Shown piece after piece: positions 19,920-29,499 of a stretch of DNA of 64,000 nucleotides. The notes under the pieces were generated by a model that made no database searches, was not told the origin of the DNA, and saw only the letters and a list, made by a program, of their open reading frames with translations. The DNA comes from Henningerozyma blattae CBS 6284 (lineage: Eukaryota; Ascomycota; Saccharomycetes; Saccharomycetales; Saccharomycetaceae). Both the position numbers and the translations under genes were made by a program. Numbering within the stretch: position 1 is the stretch's first letter; each line of letters begins with the position of its first letter. Where the stretch lies: the NCBI RefSeq assembly GCF_000315915.1, contig NC_020191.1, positions 248,001 to 312,000 of the forward strand. The letters run 5' to 3'.

Positions 19920-20003
19920 TCTTGGTATCTATTGGTTATATGTTTTACTTATTTTCTATGTTTTCTTAGATCCTTATTGTCAGAACTAGTTGTCATTTTT
20001 TTA
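19920..20003. promoter_or_regulatory. Divergent a1/a2 promoter
   Basis: Only 84 bp separate the a1 ATG from the proposed a2 ATG at 20004. The segment is T-rich on the plus strand and must hold both transcription starts unless the a2 start lies further downstream. S. cerevisiae a1 and a2 also share a divergent promoter in Ya. Confidence 0.55.
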
Positions 20004-20735
20004 ATGTCGTATCTGAATATTACGCGGGCCTACTTAACTTGCGATGAGCTACGTGATAAAAAGATGGTATGTCACAATATCCCACACTACTAACCCCAAA
20101 TATAGTTTTTGACAAAAACAATCAAACACGAACCCCTTGGAAAAGAGGAAACCGAACTCGTCACCACAACCGTCCAGCTGTCCACCGTCTTGTCCAGCCT
20201 CGTGAAGGAGGCCAGGCAGCTCCACCGCCTCCACCACTCTCAATCCACCCACAACCCACGCGTCTTCAACGTCCTCACCCAGCACATGATGTCCAACTCC
20301 AACTCAACCTCCACCTCCCCCCACTCCAACTCACTCCCAAACTCACCCTCCACAAAAAAATCAACCACACCCCTAACAAATCCCTCACCACCCTACTACT
20401 ACTCCTCCTCCTCCCCCAAATCCCTCTCCCCACCCCTACAGCACACTCCCAGCCATCGTGGCCACCGCCTCCCAAAACATACCCTCATCCCCCTCGAAAA
20501 ATGGTTCCTCCACAACAAATCACACCCTTACCTACACAACTCTGACCTCCAAGCCCTCACAACACAATCCTCTCTCTCCAAAACACAAGTCAAAAACTGG
20601 ATCTCCAACCGCCGTCGCAAAGAACGCCACTCCCTCAAAATATCAAACAATATCGCTTCCCTTCTACAGAATGATACCAACAATCACTCCCAAAATCACA
20701 AAAAAAATCCCCCTCTTTCTTCTCCATTATCTTAA
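20004..20735 (+). CDS. MATa2: a2 protein: N-terminally truncated alpha2 TALE homeodomain (two exons)
   Basis: Exon 1 is 20004-20066 and exon 2 is 20106-20735, giving 230 residues. A gap-free alignment to S. cerevisiae alpha2 starts at ELRD in exon 1 and continues through FL in exon 2 to VFNV-TQ-M. The TALE homeodomain follows (RGHR, NPYL-like HPYLHN, then LSKTQVKNWISNRRRKER). About the first 55 residues of alpha2 are missing because Ya replaces them, so this is the X-region relic called a2 in S. cerevisiae, though longer (119 residues there). In-frame TAG at 20103-20105 precedes exon 2, so translation of it needs splicing. Whether a2 does anything is unknown. Codons end mostly in C or A, unlike neighbouring genes. 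Confidence 0.85.
20067..20105 (+). other. Intron of a2/alpha2, 39 nt
   Basis: Donor GTATGT at 20067, branch site TACTAAC at 20088-20094 and acceptor TAG at 20103-20105. Alpha2 likeness on both sides in phase 0 supports removal, but the intron is shorter than is usual in budding yeasts and the donor-to-branch distance is only 26 nt. Confidence 0.78.
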
Positions 20736-21296
20736 ACTCCTTCACAACAACCTCATGAAGCCGAATTATGTATTGTTTTATATTGTAATTTCCCAAGAAT
20801 TTTCTGCCAACATAACAAGAAATTAGATATTTACATTCCCTAGATTACATAATCACATAAATTATTGCCACAATAGGAAGCCAATTACAGAAGATAAACG
20901 GTATTTGAATAACATAGGAAAATGCTCTCATCGAAAAGTACAAATACTAATATTTACAAATATTGCATTTACCACTTAAGACGAACAACTATATAGTAAG
21001 AGCAAGAGCAAACATATGTATACAATATTTACAAGACACATTCTTATTTCAAAGAATGTATTACTGATTAAGAATTTAACACTAGCGTTAAAATGTTTAA
21101 AACACTATTTAAAGGGCAGACAATGTTTACAAATATTTCTCAGTATCACAATGTGATCCGGCCAAAAAAAAGTATTTAGATATCTAAATATTTACTAATA
21201 TTTGGTTAACCAGGAAATGTAAATATCAACATTAATATTTATTAGGAATTGCTGCACCCTGACACCCTCAATAACAAAATTCTTGAAAAAAATTAT
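20736..21296. other. Region right of a2 (X side flank)
   Basis: About 560 bases of AT-rich sequence without a gene. The X region shared between cassettes probably ends in it, but its end cannot be seen with one copy. The terminator of tRNA-Asp lies near its right end. Confidence 0.5.
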
Positions 21297-21368
21297 CTCC
21301 TCGACGGGGAATTGAACCCCGATCTGGCACGCGACAAGCGCCCATTCTAACCATTAAACTATCGGGGA
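21297..21368 (-). tRNA. tRNA-Asp(GTC)
   Basis: A 72-nt cloverleaf on the minus strand, almost identical to the S. cerevisiae gene: D arm TAGTTTAATGGTTAGAATGG, anticodon GTC in CTTGTCGC, T arm GGGGTTCAATTCCCC. The acceptor stem TCCCCGA against TCGAGGA has a C4-A69 mismatch where S. cerevisiae has G-C. Function is likely but the mismatch is unusual. Confidence 0.93.
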
Positions 21369-21375
21369 TTTATTT

Positions 21376-21989
21376 TGTTATGTTCTGGGAAAACAATACA
21401 TTAGTACAATACAATATACTAGATTTAACAAATAATCACAAGTGTTTGAACTTACAAATATATTTGTTGTTTCTTTTAAACTAAATAACCTTAGAAAAGA
21501 GCTATAAATCTACTGTGATTCAAGAGAGTTAGACATTGTTTTTCAGTGTTTAAGATGTATAGTCGATTACTTTATTTACACATATATAGTAAATAATATA
21601 ACTAAAATGAATATTTGTCTTAAATAGTGTTTTTCGACATAAAAGAAAAACACATTTTCAACAATAAGCCACGTGATAAAAAGTATTTTACCACTCTATA
21701 GAAAATAATATAATCATATTCCAGCAAAATCTATGACTTATAGTCTGACAAGCTGGCCTTTAAATAATTTTCAAAGGTCAACGCTAGCTTTTCCATTTTA
21801 CTTTAATTGGTCTGTTTATAAACTTACTTACAAGGGTAGGAGTGCACAGTTTGAATAATGCTGGCAAACTAATAAAGATTATACATCGAACAGATATTCA
21901 CAGATATGCAACTAGCAGCTGCTCAGTTTTGTGTATAATTCCTAGTCAGCATCTTGTAGATGAGTGTAGGCTCGAGCTCATCTACAGCG
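21376..21989 (-). repeat. Sigma-like LTR (family 1) split by a nested delta-like LTR
   Basis: Both halves of the family 1 LTR are recognisable on the minus strand: the 5' half at about 21732-21989 (GTAAGTAAGTTTATAAACAG, GCTAGCGTTGACC) and the 3' half at about 21376-21505 (TTATTTAGTTTAA). A second element of 216 bp interrupts it. Net length is about 390 bp. The copy is more diverged than the other two. Its 3' end lies about eight bases upstream of the tRNA-Asp 5' end, so the exact edge is approximate. Confidence 0.8.
21511..21726 (-). repeat. Delta-like LTR (family 2) nested in a sigma-like LTR
   Basis: A 216-bp element that starts TGCTGGAATATG and ends GAATCACAGTA on the minus strand, resembling the TGTTGGAATA and GAATCCCAACA ends of S. 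cerevisiae delta LTRs. AAATC at 21506-21510 and 21727-21731 is a perfect 5-bp target-site duplication. A related copy lies at 46994-47171. Insertion is therefore younger than the host LTR. Confidence 0.82.
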
Positions 21990-24688
21990 ATGTTGGTATA
22001 ATATTTCAGATTACATTTAGATCAGAATGATCTTAATTCCTTATATATGGTATATGAAGGACTACGAACTATACTTTAACCTGCCAATAAACAAGGCCAG
22101 TTTATATACAAGTCTGAACGGTTAGAGAATTCTATACTGAGACATACTGTATATTAAAACATATAGAAAGATAACACATATTGGATCTTGATGCATACCG
22201 GATGCCGCGACATTCTTTGATCTGATACATATGAACAGATCACTGGCTGTTATAATACAACAGTTTGTTGTACATGCACCTATGAATAAAATACAAAATA
22301 ATAACAACTGGAAACGAGACTTCTGACTTAAGCGAATTTAATTTTAGCTAAGTTGGATGACTTTCAAACTTACGAAAAATGCTTGTCTTCCTAGACTATA
22401 TATTGCTTATAGAACGAACTATAATTCTATGTATAAAGATTGAGAAGCTGGTCCCATTTATACTGTTGTAAAATAGACCAACTTCTTTCAATTAGTTAGT
22501 TTATTATTGTAATTACTTTATCAAGTAAGGATATATAATCATGGAAACTAATTTTTGGTTAACTTGAACTATGCATAATTCGATAACATTCTGGTATGCA
22601 GCTAAATGGTTACTTAACGATTCATAATTCGATATTATAACTTGTAGACAGTTATGGGTAAAAAATGTCTACAACAGTGCCTTTATATAAAAAAAAATAA
22701 GAAAATGATGACTTACAAAGATACCTTATGGTGAAAATTAGTATTACCTGAAGTAAACAAAGCGTTTTATTAGTAAATTATAAATTTAAAGATATTTGAA
22801 ATTTAAGAAAAACACCAACAAGAGCCTAACCCTATTTATACGTTTGTGTCACTAGGACAACCCTCACTAATTACTATAAGGGTTTATACTTATAATCATA
22901 ATTAGATATTTAATTGTATTAATTTAATGCCAATTAATTAATTATAACAATAATTAATATACCAGATTGTAATAAAAGGGCAAAAAATAGGCTTATTTTA
23001 TATAAACTGATTGGTTTCTAATGATATATAATATCTAGTACAATGCAAGAGGAAGCTCTACAGTAAGTTTAGTTTTGAAAATAAAGTTATTAAGCAATAA
23101 AGTTATTAAGCAATAAATAAGGCGATTTATAAAATGATAAATATAAAATTTAAAATATTTAAAATTATAAACTAAATTATATCAAATACTTTTCAACACC
23201 GGATATTCTTAAAACCTGAAAAAGTTTAAGTTTTCAAGATCTAAAGTTGAATTTCAGACTAGGTGTAAATTAACCTTGATCCAGAAATTATAGTTATACA
23301 CAACTTTCATTTATATAAGAATAGCTACTCCATTTAAAAGAAGGGAATACTTTGGCAAAATGAATATCCCATTTAATATTATTGAGCATACCTCTTATAC
23401 AATTATTTTTTTATACAAGTAGGATTTATCAAAATAAATTAACCCTATCTTATTTAAATATTTACATATTTCAATGTTTAATTTTTAACAATAAGTTTAA
23501 GTAGCACAATGGTTTGAGAAGATCTCGTTTCTATCAGGCAGTAAAATTCAACTGAAAGATAAGGTGTGTAACAAGCCTTTAGAATATTTCTATATTTAAC
23601 AGCATAGTTTGATCTTATGGGTGCTCCATTGTTGAAATAGTAATGCCTTCACTATTATGTTTTTCCCAGCGTCAAACTATGATACATACATATGAAATGT
23701 TTATAGAGCTAATCAATATCTCTAATATTTATACTTTTTTTTGTAAGCAAAACTTAGCTATTACAAAGATAGCGTTTCTGTATATATGCACTACTACTAC
23801 TAAATATAGTTGAATTTCTAATTTAGTGATCCAACCTTAATTATGATTAAGTTAAGCTGTGTTATTCAATTAGATAGTTAAACAAACAAACAAACAAATA
23901 AATAAACTGGAGAATACATACAATATAACTCGATAAGACAAGAAATCCAGCGTTTAACTCTTTGCCCCGATATTAAGTAAGCCGTGTTTCCCAATTAAAA
24001 GTACCAGAAAACAAGTAAAAAGGAAATTGGTTCTTGAATCAGAAGCATCTAGATCCCCCAGTGTTTTACTTCGGCTCAGCTGAGATTACAAACTCAAACG
24101 TCCGATGTTGCCCCAGATACTTGTTATGATTCGATCTTATTTAGTATTTTCCTATATAATGCATGCTTGATATTTTAAAATTAGATGAAAAAATACAAAA
24201 CTAAAAACAAAAAAAATTAGACAACATCTCCAATCTTGTATGTAGGCAAATATCACCAGCATTCTATGACACGGCTGGCTACAGTTAGCCATCTAACCTT
24301 GTTTCAACTTTTCAGTTCCTTTGACTTCATACTCATCGATTAATTAATGTTTCCAATCTTAGGTTTAAGCTCAGCATTTTTATTTTTCGGAATTCCTATT
24401 CGGGCTGGAAGCACCAAGCTTAAAATGAAAAATCCAGATATGGATATACATTGCGCTGGCCCTTTTTTTTGGAGCGCGGGAAAATTAGATGGGGGAGCTG
24501 GCATCTAGTATGTAAAAGTGATGCAACTATTTACATAGATCAAGTTTTTATGAGAGTTGAAACAGTATAAATACAGGAGATTCTTAGATTTTGAGATCCA
24601 TATTTCTATCTCTTCTCAATTCTAAAATAAATCATCAGAACAAACAATTTCTATCTTTATATTCTCCCCTTTCCTCTCGTTAAAAAAA
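21990..24688. other. Gene-free region between the cassette flank and the PIR gene
   Basis: About 2.7 kb with no supportable gene. Near 22620-22680 there is a small inverted pair around GTAGAC including TGTCTACAACA, which looks like the terminus of another family 1 LTR. The right end carries the PIR promoter. Confidence 0.5.
24566..24573 (+). promoter_or_regulatory. TATA box of the PIR gene
   Basis: TATAAATA lies about 115 bp upstream of the ATG, a normal spacing for a strongly and variably expressed yeast gene. Confidence 0.6.
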
Positions 24689-25660
24689 ATGCAATACAAA
24701 AAAACTTTAGCCGCCGCTACTTTAGCTTCTTATGCATTTGCTGCTTATGTTCCGTCCGAACCATGGTCTACATTAACACCATCTGGTAAATATAGTGGTG
24801 CGATGTCTGATTACACTGGTTCTTTTGGTATTGCTGTTGTCCCATTGGCAGCTTCCTCTACCGCAAAGGCTAAAAGAGATGCTGTTTCTCAAATTGGTGA
24901 CGGCCAAATCCAAGCTGCTACTACTACTACTGCTATGGTTATTCCAAAGGCCACTGCTGCTGCTGTCTCTCAAATTGGTGACGGCCAAATTCAAGCTACA
25001 ACAAAGACTGAAACTCTCAAAGCAACTGCAGCTGCTGTTTCTCAGATTGGTGATGGCCAGATTCAAGCTACCACTAAGACTGAAGCTCCAAAAGTTACTG
25101 AAGCACCAAAACAAACTGCTGCTGCTGTATCCCAAATCGGCGATGGTCAAATCCAAGCTACTACTAACACCGTTGTTCCAAAGCAAACTGCTGCTGCTAT
25201 TTCTCAAATTGGAGATGGCCAAATCCAAGCTACTACTAAATCTACTACCATTACTCAATTAGCTACCTCTACTCCCTCTGTTACAAACTACAATTCTACT
25301 TCCTCAGTAGAAACATCTACTTCTATCCCTTCCTCTGAAGATAGTTACTTTGAATCCCAAGCTTGCAAAAATAACGGTACTTTATCCATGACTTTAAAGA
25401 ACGGGATGTTAGCTGATTCTAAGGGTAGAGTAGGTTCCATTGTTGCCAATAGACAATTCCAATTTGATGGTCCACCACCACAGGCTGGTGCCATCTATGC
25501 CGCCGGATGGTCCATTACTCCACAAGGTAACTTGGCTATTGGTTCTAACGATATCTTTTATCAATGTTTGTCCGGTAATTTCTACAACTTATACGATAAA
25601 ACCCAAGGTGCACAATGCTCACCAGTACACTTACAAGCTGTCGAATTGGTTAATTGTTAA
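24689..25660 (+). CDS. PIR-family cell wall mannoprotein
   Basis: This 323-residue secreted protein has every mark of the PIR (protein with internal repeats) family, as in S. cerevisiae Cis3, Hsp150, Pir1 and Pir3. The signal peptide covers about residues 1-18 ([15 protein letters not shown]). A Kex2 site KR precedes the first repeat near residue 63. Five copies of A(V/I)SQIGDGQIQ follow, whose glutamines make alkali-labile ester links to beta-1,3-glucan. A Ser/Thr-rich linker leads to the C-terminal domain with the exact family spacing C-66-C-16-C-12-C and a terminal cysteine. It acts in the wall as a structural cross-linker. Which paralogue it matches cannot be told; repeat number usually varies among strains. 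Confidence 0.95.
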   Translation: MQYKKTLAAATLASYAFAAYVPSEPWSTLTPSGKYSGAMSDYTGSFGIAVVPLAASSTAKAKRDAVSQIGDGQIQAATTTTAMVIPKATAAAVSQIGDGQIQATTKTETLKATAAAVSQIGDGQIQATTKTEAPKVTEAPKQTAAAVSQIGDGQIQATTNTVVPKQTAAAISQIGDGQIQATTKSTTITQLATSTPSVTNYNSTSSVETSTSIPSSEDSYFESQACKNNGTLSMTLKNGMLADSKGRVGSIVANRQFQFDGPPPQAGAIYAAGWSITPQGNLAIGSNDIFYQCLSGNFYNLYDKTQGAQCSPVHLQAVELVNC

Positions 25661-27030
25661 ATTTTCCTTTAAGCTTCATACAATTCACGTTTCATTTATT
25701 CCTTTGTTGTTCATAATCTCTCTGCATTGACGGCCGAAGCGTCTTAATACTTTTCTCTCGCATAAGAAATTAATTCTATATATTCTTCCTCATTTTTTTT
25801 AAAGCTTTTCGAAAACTAGATTATAAATTCACATATTTATTTCTAATCATAAGCATCGTTAATTAATCATATATATCTTTTAAATAGTTCAAAAATAAAG
25901 TCTTAGTTCTCTATAAATCTACTAACCAAAATAATATATTTCGAAAGATCAGTCAAGTATTTAACTATTCAATCAAAGTTGCAAAATTTTTTTTTTCCTT
26001 ACTACTTGTTTCCTTTTTTAAAGGAACCTTCATATATTCCCGGTTTAGGAAATTCCTTTGTCGGGTAATAGTCCCGAAAGAAAAAAGAAAATAGGAAAAT
26101 AGGTTTTCAAAAAATTTGATATACGTGTGATTTTATTCTAGTAAATAGTTGAAAAATTTACATATTTCATACAATTTGATAAGTATTATATGTCTATTAT
26201 TAATAATTTTTTTTTTCAATCTTGTTAAAGATCTGCAAAAATTTAAAATTCCTAGAATGTAATTGTATTTTAAAAATCAGATATCAAATTCTAACGATTA
26301 AAAAAACCTAGTAAGAAGAACAAATATTTTTCCCCCCATAAATATGTCAATTCGCTTTGTTTAAACTTTTTGTTTCATACAATTTTGACGAAGGAATAAT
26401 TTTTGAAGATCACTCTTTATTTGTTATACGGTCATGTCTCCTCAAAAGCAAAAATAATCAACCGAAAACAAAGATCGGTCCTGTTTGTTTTCTGGAAAAT
26501 TATTTTTCATTAAGCCTTACAACAGTCATTATTTTAAATGCATACATATTATTTTCCATGAATTTTTTTGTGTGCTATGTATGACATTAATCTAACTTTA
26601 CTTCTATCTAAAGACATAATTTGCCTACTAGTGCTCTACTAAGGAAATACCTAGTACCAGTAATTCAGCCCTGGGGCATTAAAAAGATGAAAGGTACAGG
26701 TGCTTTACAATTGAAAGCAAAAAATTTTGATTAAACTAATTCTGTCACATTCAATATAAGAAGATATTTTGTTAGAATTCCAATAGGAAAAGGAATAAAT
26801 AAATGTACAGGATATAATTGAATTGAATATTACGTATGTATTTAGTTCGAAGTATATAGATTTAAATTAACAATACCTTAATATATTTGATACTTAAAGG
26901 AAACCATGCATTGCTGAAAAATTTCCAAGAAAATGAGACTTTTATTCTAATAAGAATGACTTCAGAAAATCAATTCTAGCCATACAAATATAAATTAAAA
27001 AGAACTCACAGTAATTAGAGTAATATAGTA
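25661..27030. other. Intergenic region PIR to zinc-cluster gene
   Basis: About 1.4 kb of AT-rich sequence between convergent genes. I see no gene, tRNA or clear repeat in it. Confidence 0.55.
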
Positions 27031-29499
27031 TCAAATTAAAGACACATTAATCGATATATTATTTAAGTCACTATAATCATTTTTTTCAATTGAATTTTTG
27101 AGCTTACAGAAGAATTTAATTATATCGCTCAAATCCAAATTTTTTAGAACTTCAATCCTACCAATGATATGAATACATTTATTGTATAATTCTGGCTTCT
27201 TAATTATCAAGGTGATTGCAGTGGCAATGAATACCGTCCAAAATGAATAAACACTGAAATATTTTAAGTTTAAAATTTGGTATAAGTTAAAAAGAAGATC
27301 ATTTAAAGAATGATGAATAGAACTAGAATCTTCATTAAGATAGAAGTATCTGATATAAATAGAGAAAGAGGTAGTTATTATTGAATGATTTAGTGTTAGT
27401 GCTTGTCTTAATATGGTATCCTCGATACCTAAAAGAACTTTATTTATAGGTACAGAATTAACTATCCCAATTAACTCATTGTTTAACTTTAGACCTAGGT
27501 TATACAATCCTGATTTAATTTGTTCATTATTTTCCTGTAATTTTAATTTTAAAATATTAATACCCATAATTGAAAATCCTTCATTTGCCCTCCACTGAAA
27601 ATCTGCTTCCAATAATTCACAGAATAATACGTCTAAATCAATGATGTAGCCAGTCAGCAAATTCAGTCGATTGTTAATGAAAATAGTATCATCTAATTGA
27701 TTAGCATATTGTCTTGAACTGTTTTCCTTCAAACTCAAATTTGAACCTGCTCTATTATTTCCAAGTTGCAGACACTTAAGTGGCTGCTTTAAATAATCAA
27801 TGTCAACGGTCGAATCTACACTAGATGCCTTATTTGTTGAAATGAAAAAATCACCTATTATGAAGTAATAGATATAGAACTTCAGATAAACAAAACCAAA
27901 TAATAAATCATTACTAATAATTTTACTATTAAATTTCCATGTATCTTGACCAAACATATCATCCCTTGTTGATATGGAAAGAGAGCTTTCAACATGCCTC
28001 ATCATTTTTAATAACTCTAGAATTAATTCTCTATTTGAATTTGAATTTGATATTTGAGCAATGCTAATACCATGGGCCTGGATAATATTTAAATCATTTG
28101 ATTGATCTGCGAAATTGCTAAAGGTAGATATGGAGTTAGATGAAGTATTTACAAGTCCAGATGATAAAAATATTAAATGGATTAAGTTGAAGTTAACTTC
28201 TTTATTTTTATTCAAATAGATTAATATTTTAATAAAATATTTAATTGTATACTCTTTTATTAAATTAAACCAATAATTTGAAGTAAATGAATTATTCTTA
28301 ATTAAAAAATTAGAAGATTTTAGTTTAAAAATCAATAATATAGTTGGAAACTTTTTAATTAGATTATGACTTAGCTCAATAAATTTCAAAAGATTTTTTT
28401 GTGGAAAAAAAATTAAAAAATTTGAATAAATTCTATTAAAGAACAAATATGTTGAAAAATTTAAAATAGATTCATTAAACGTTGACAAACTTTCATATGC
28501 ATGATTTGGTGTTAAAAGGAAAGGGTCCTTTTTTAAAATAAAATTCAGATTAAATTGGTTAGTATTCATACAAAGATTTTTATAATATATTAATGAGTTT
28601 ACAATTTCATTTATGGTTGGAAAATTTTTAGGCACCTCTAAAATGAATGGTGGAATATCATTTGATCTAAAATTTATTTTATTACTAAATAAAATTTGAT
28701 TGGGCAACAAGCTAGTTATATTTATCTTTAAGGCTTTTAAAGTTTTAACTTTGATAGATTTTTTTGTTTTCTTTGTCTTTGATCTTAGCTTTAAAACTGG
28801 CAATCTATTTTTCACTTGTAAAAAGTTTTTTGAATTTTTATTTGTTGAAGTATTTGTATTTACTAAAGTTTCATTTGCTACATATTGAAAATAAGAAGAT
28901 ACTTTAGAATTTTTAGGAGAATTATTTAAAGTGTTGTTATTCTTTACTTCTGAAGTTTGAACATGAGTTGAATCTTTCGAGCACATAGTTACCAAAGTAT
29001 TATGACAAGTATTTTCAATTGACTTCTGAATTGGGAAAGAATTTTGATTGGTATTTAAAAGCTCAGGCTCCCTCTTTTCATTGAATGATTTATGAATGTC
29101 TGACCTTGTAGTTAAATTTTGAATGGGAAGACTTGAGTTTGAATACTGGGCATTGCTTTCTATAGAACGATTTTTTTCTGTACAAGAACTTGATACACTT
29201 TTATTTGTTTTTCTTCTATTGTAACCATTAGCAGGCCGTACTGAAATGGAATTCTTAGAGGAATTTATTGTCATTGGAGGTATCAGATTTGAAGATTTTG
29301 TACTATTTACAGTACTAATAATGAATTCACTCTGATATTGACATAAATTCTGAGTATTTTTGCACCTACTACAAACTGGCTTAGCTTCATCACATTTTAA
29401 ATGCATTTTTTTGCATCTAAAACAGCCATGTCTTGAATATACAGCTCTATTTTTTGGTAAATTCGTTAAGTATTTCTTGGATCTATTATTTTTATTCAT
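27031..29499 (-). CDS. Zn(II)2Cys6 transcription factor, 822 residues
   Basis: A fungal zinc-cluster regulator. The DNA-binding domain is near the N-terminus at about residues 21-50 (HGCFRCKKMHLKC then CSRCKNTQNLC), with spacing C-x2-C-x6-C-x6-C-x2-C-x6-C and the usual KCDExKP signature. It is followed by C-Q-Y-Q-S-E-F-I-I, shared with the next gene. A Ser/Asn-rich region to about residue 250 precedes a long, mostly helical C-terminal part, where such proteins carry their regulatory domain. The ATG at 29499 is used; an in-frame extension upstream begins only with TTG. The target genes cannot be inferred. It lies beside a second zinc-cluster gene on the same strand. Confidence 0.85.
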   Translation of the reverse strand: MNKNNRSKKYLTNLPKNRAVYSRHGCFRCKKMHLKCDEAKPVCSRCKNTQNLCQYQSEFIISTVNSTKSSNLIPPMTINSSKNSISVRPANGYNRRKTNKSVSSSCTEKNRSIESNAQYSNSSLPIQNLTTRSDIHKSFNEKREPELLNTNQNSFPIQKSIENTCHNTLVTMCSKDSTHVQTSEVKNNNTLNNSPKNSKVSSYFQYVANETLVNTNTSTNKNSKNFLQVKNRLPVLKLRSKTKKTKKSIKVKTLKALKINITSLLPNQILFSNKINFRSNDIPPFILEVPKNFPTINEIVNSLIYYKNLCMNTNQFNLNFILKKDPFLLTPNHAYESLSTFNESILNFSTYLFFNRIYSNFLIFFPQKNLLKFIELSHNLIKKFPTILLIFKLKSSNFLIKNNSFTSNYWFNLIKEYTIKYFIKILIYLNKNKEVNFNLIHLIFLSSGLVNTSSNSISTFSNFADQSNDLNIIQAHGISIAQISNSNSNRELILELLKMMRHVESSLSISTRDDMFGQDTWKFNSKIISNDLLFGFVYLKFYIYYFIIGDFFISTNKASSVDSTVDIDYLKQPLKCLQLGNNRAGSNLSLKENSSRQYANQLDDTIFINNRLNLLTGYIIDLDVLFCELLEADFQWRANEGFSIMGINILKLKLQENNEQIKSGLYNLGLKLNNELIGIVNSVPINKVLLGIEDTILRQALTLNHSIITTSFSIYIRYFYLNEDSSSIHHSLNDLLFNLYQILNLKYFSVYSFWTVFIATAITLIIKKPELYNKCIHIIGRIEVLKNLDLSDIIKFFCKLKNSIEKNDYSDLNNISINVSLI

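Noticed and set aside
20069..20545. 158-residue Pro/Thr-rich frame overlapping a2
   Set aside because: It is a shadow frame of the C-rich a2 coding strand; the a2 frame has the homeodomain.
19271..20735. A fused a/alpha locus with functional a1 and full alpha2
   Set aside because: Alpha2 lacks its first 55 or so residues and alpha1 is only a 3' remnant, as expected for an ordinary a cassette.
24773..25262. Long frames on both strands inside the PIR gene
   Set aside because: Repeats of the PIR coding sequence keep other frames open; only the 24689 frame has signal peptide and Cys pattern.
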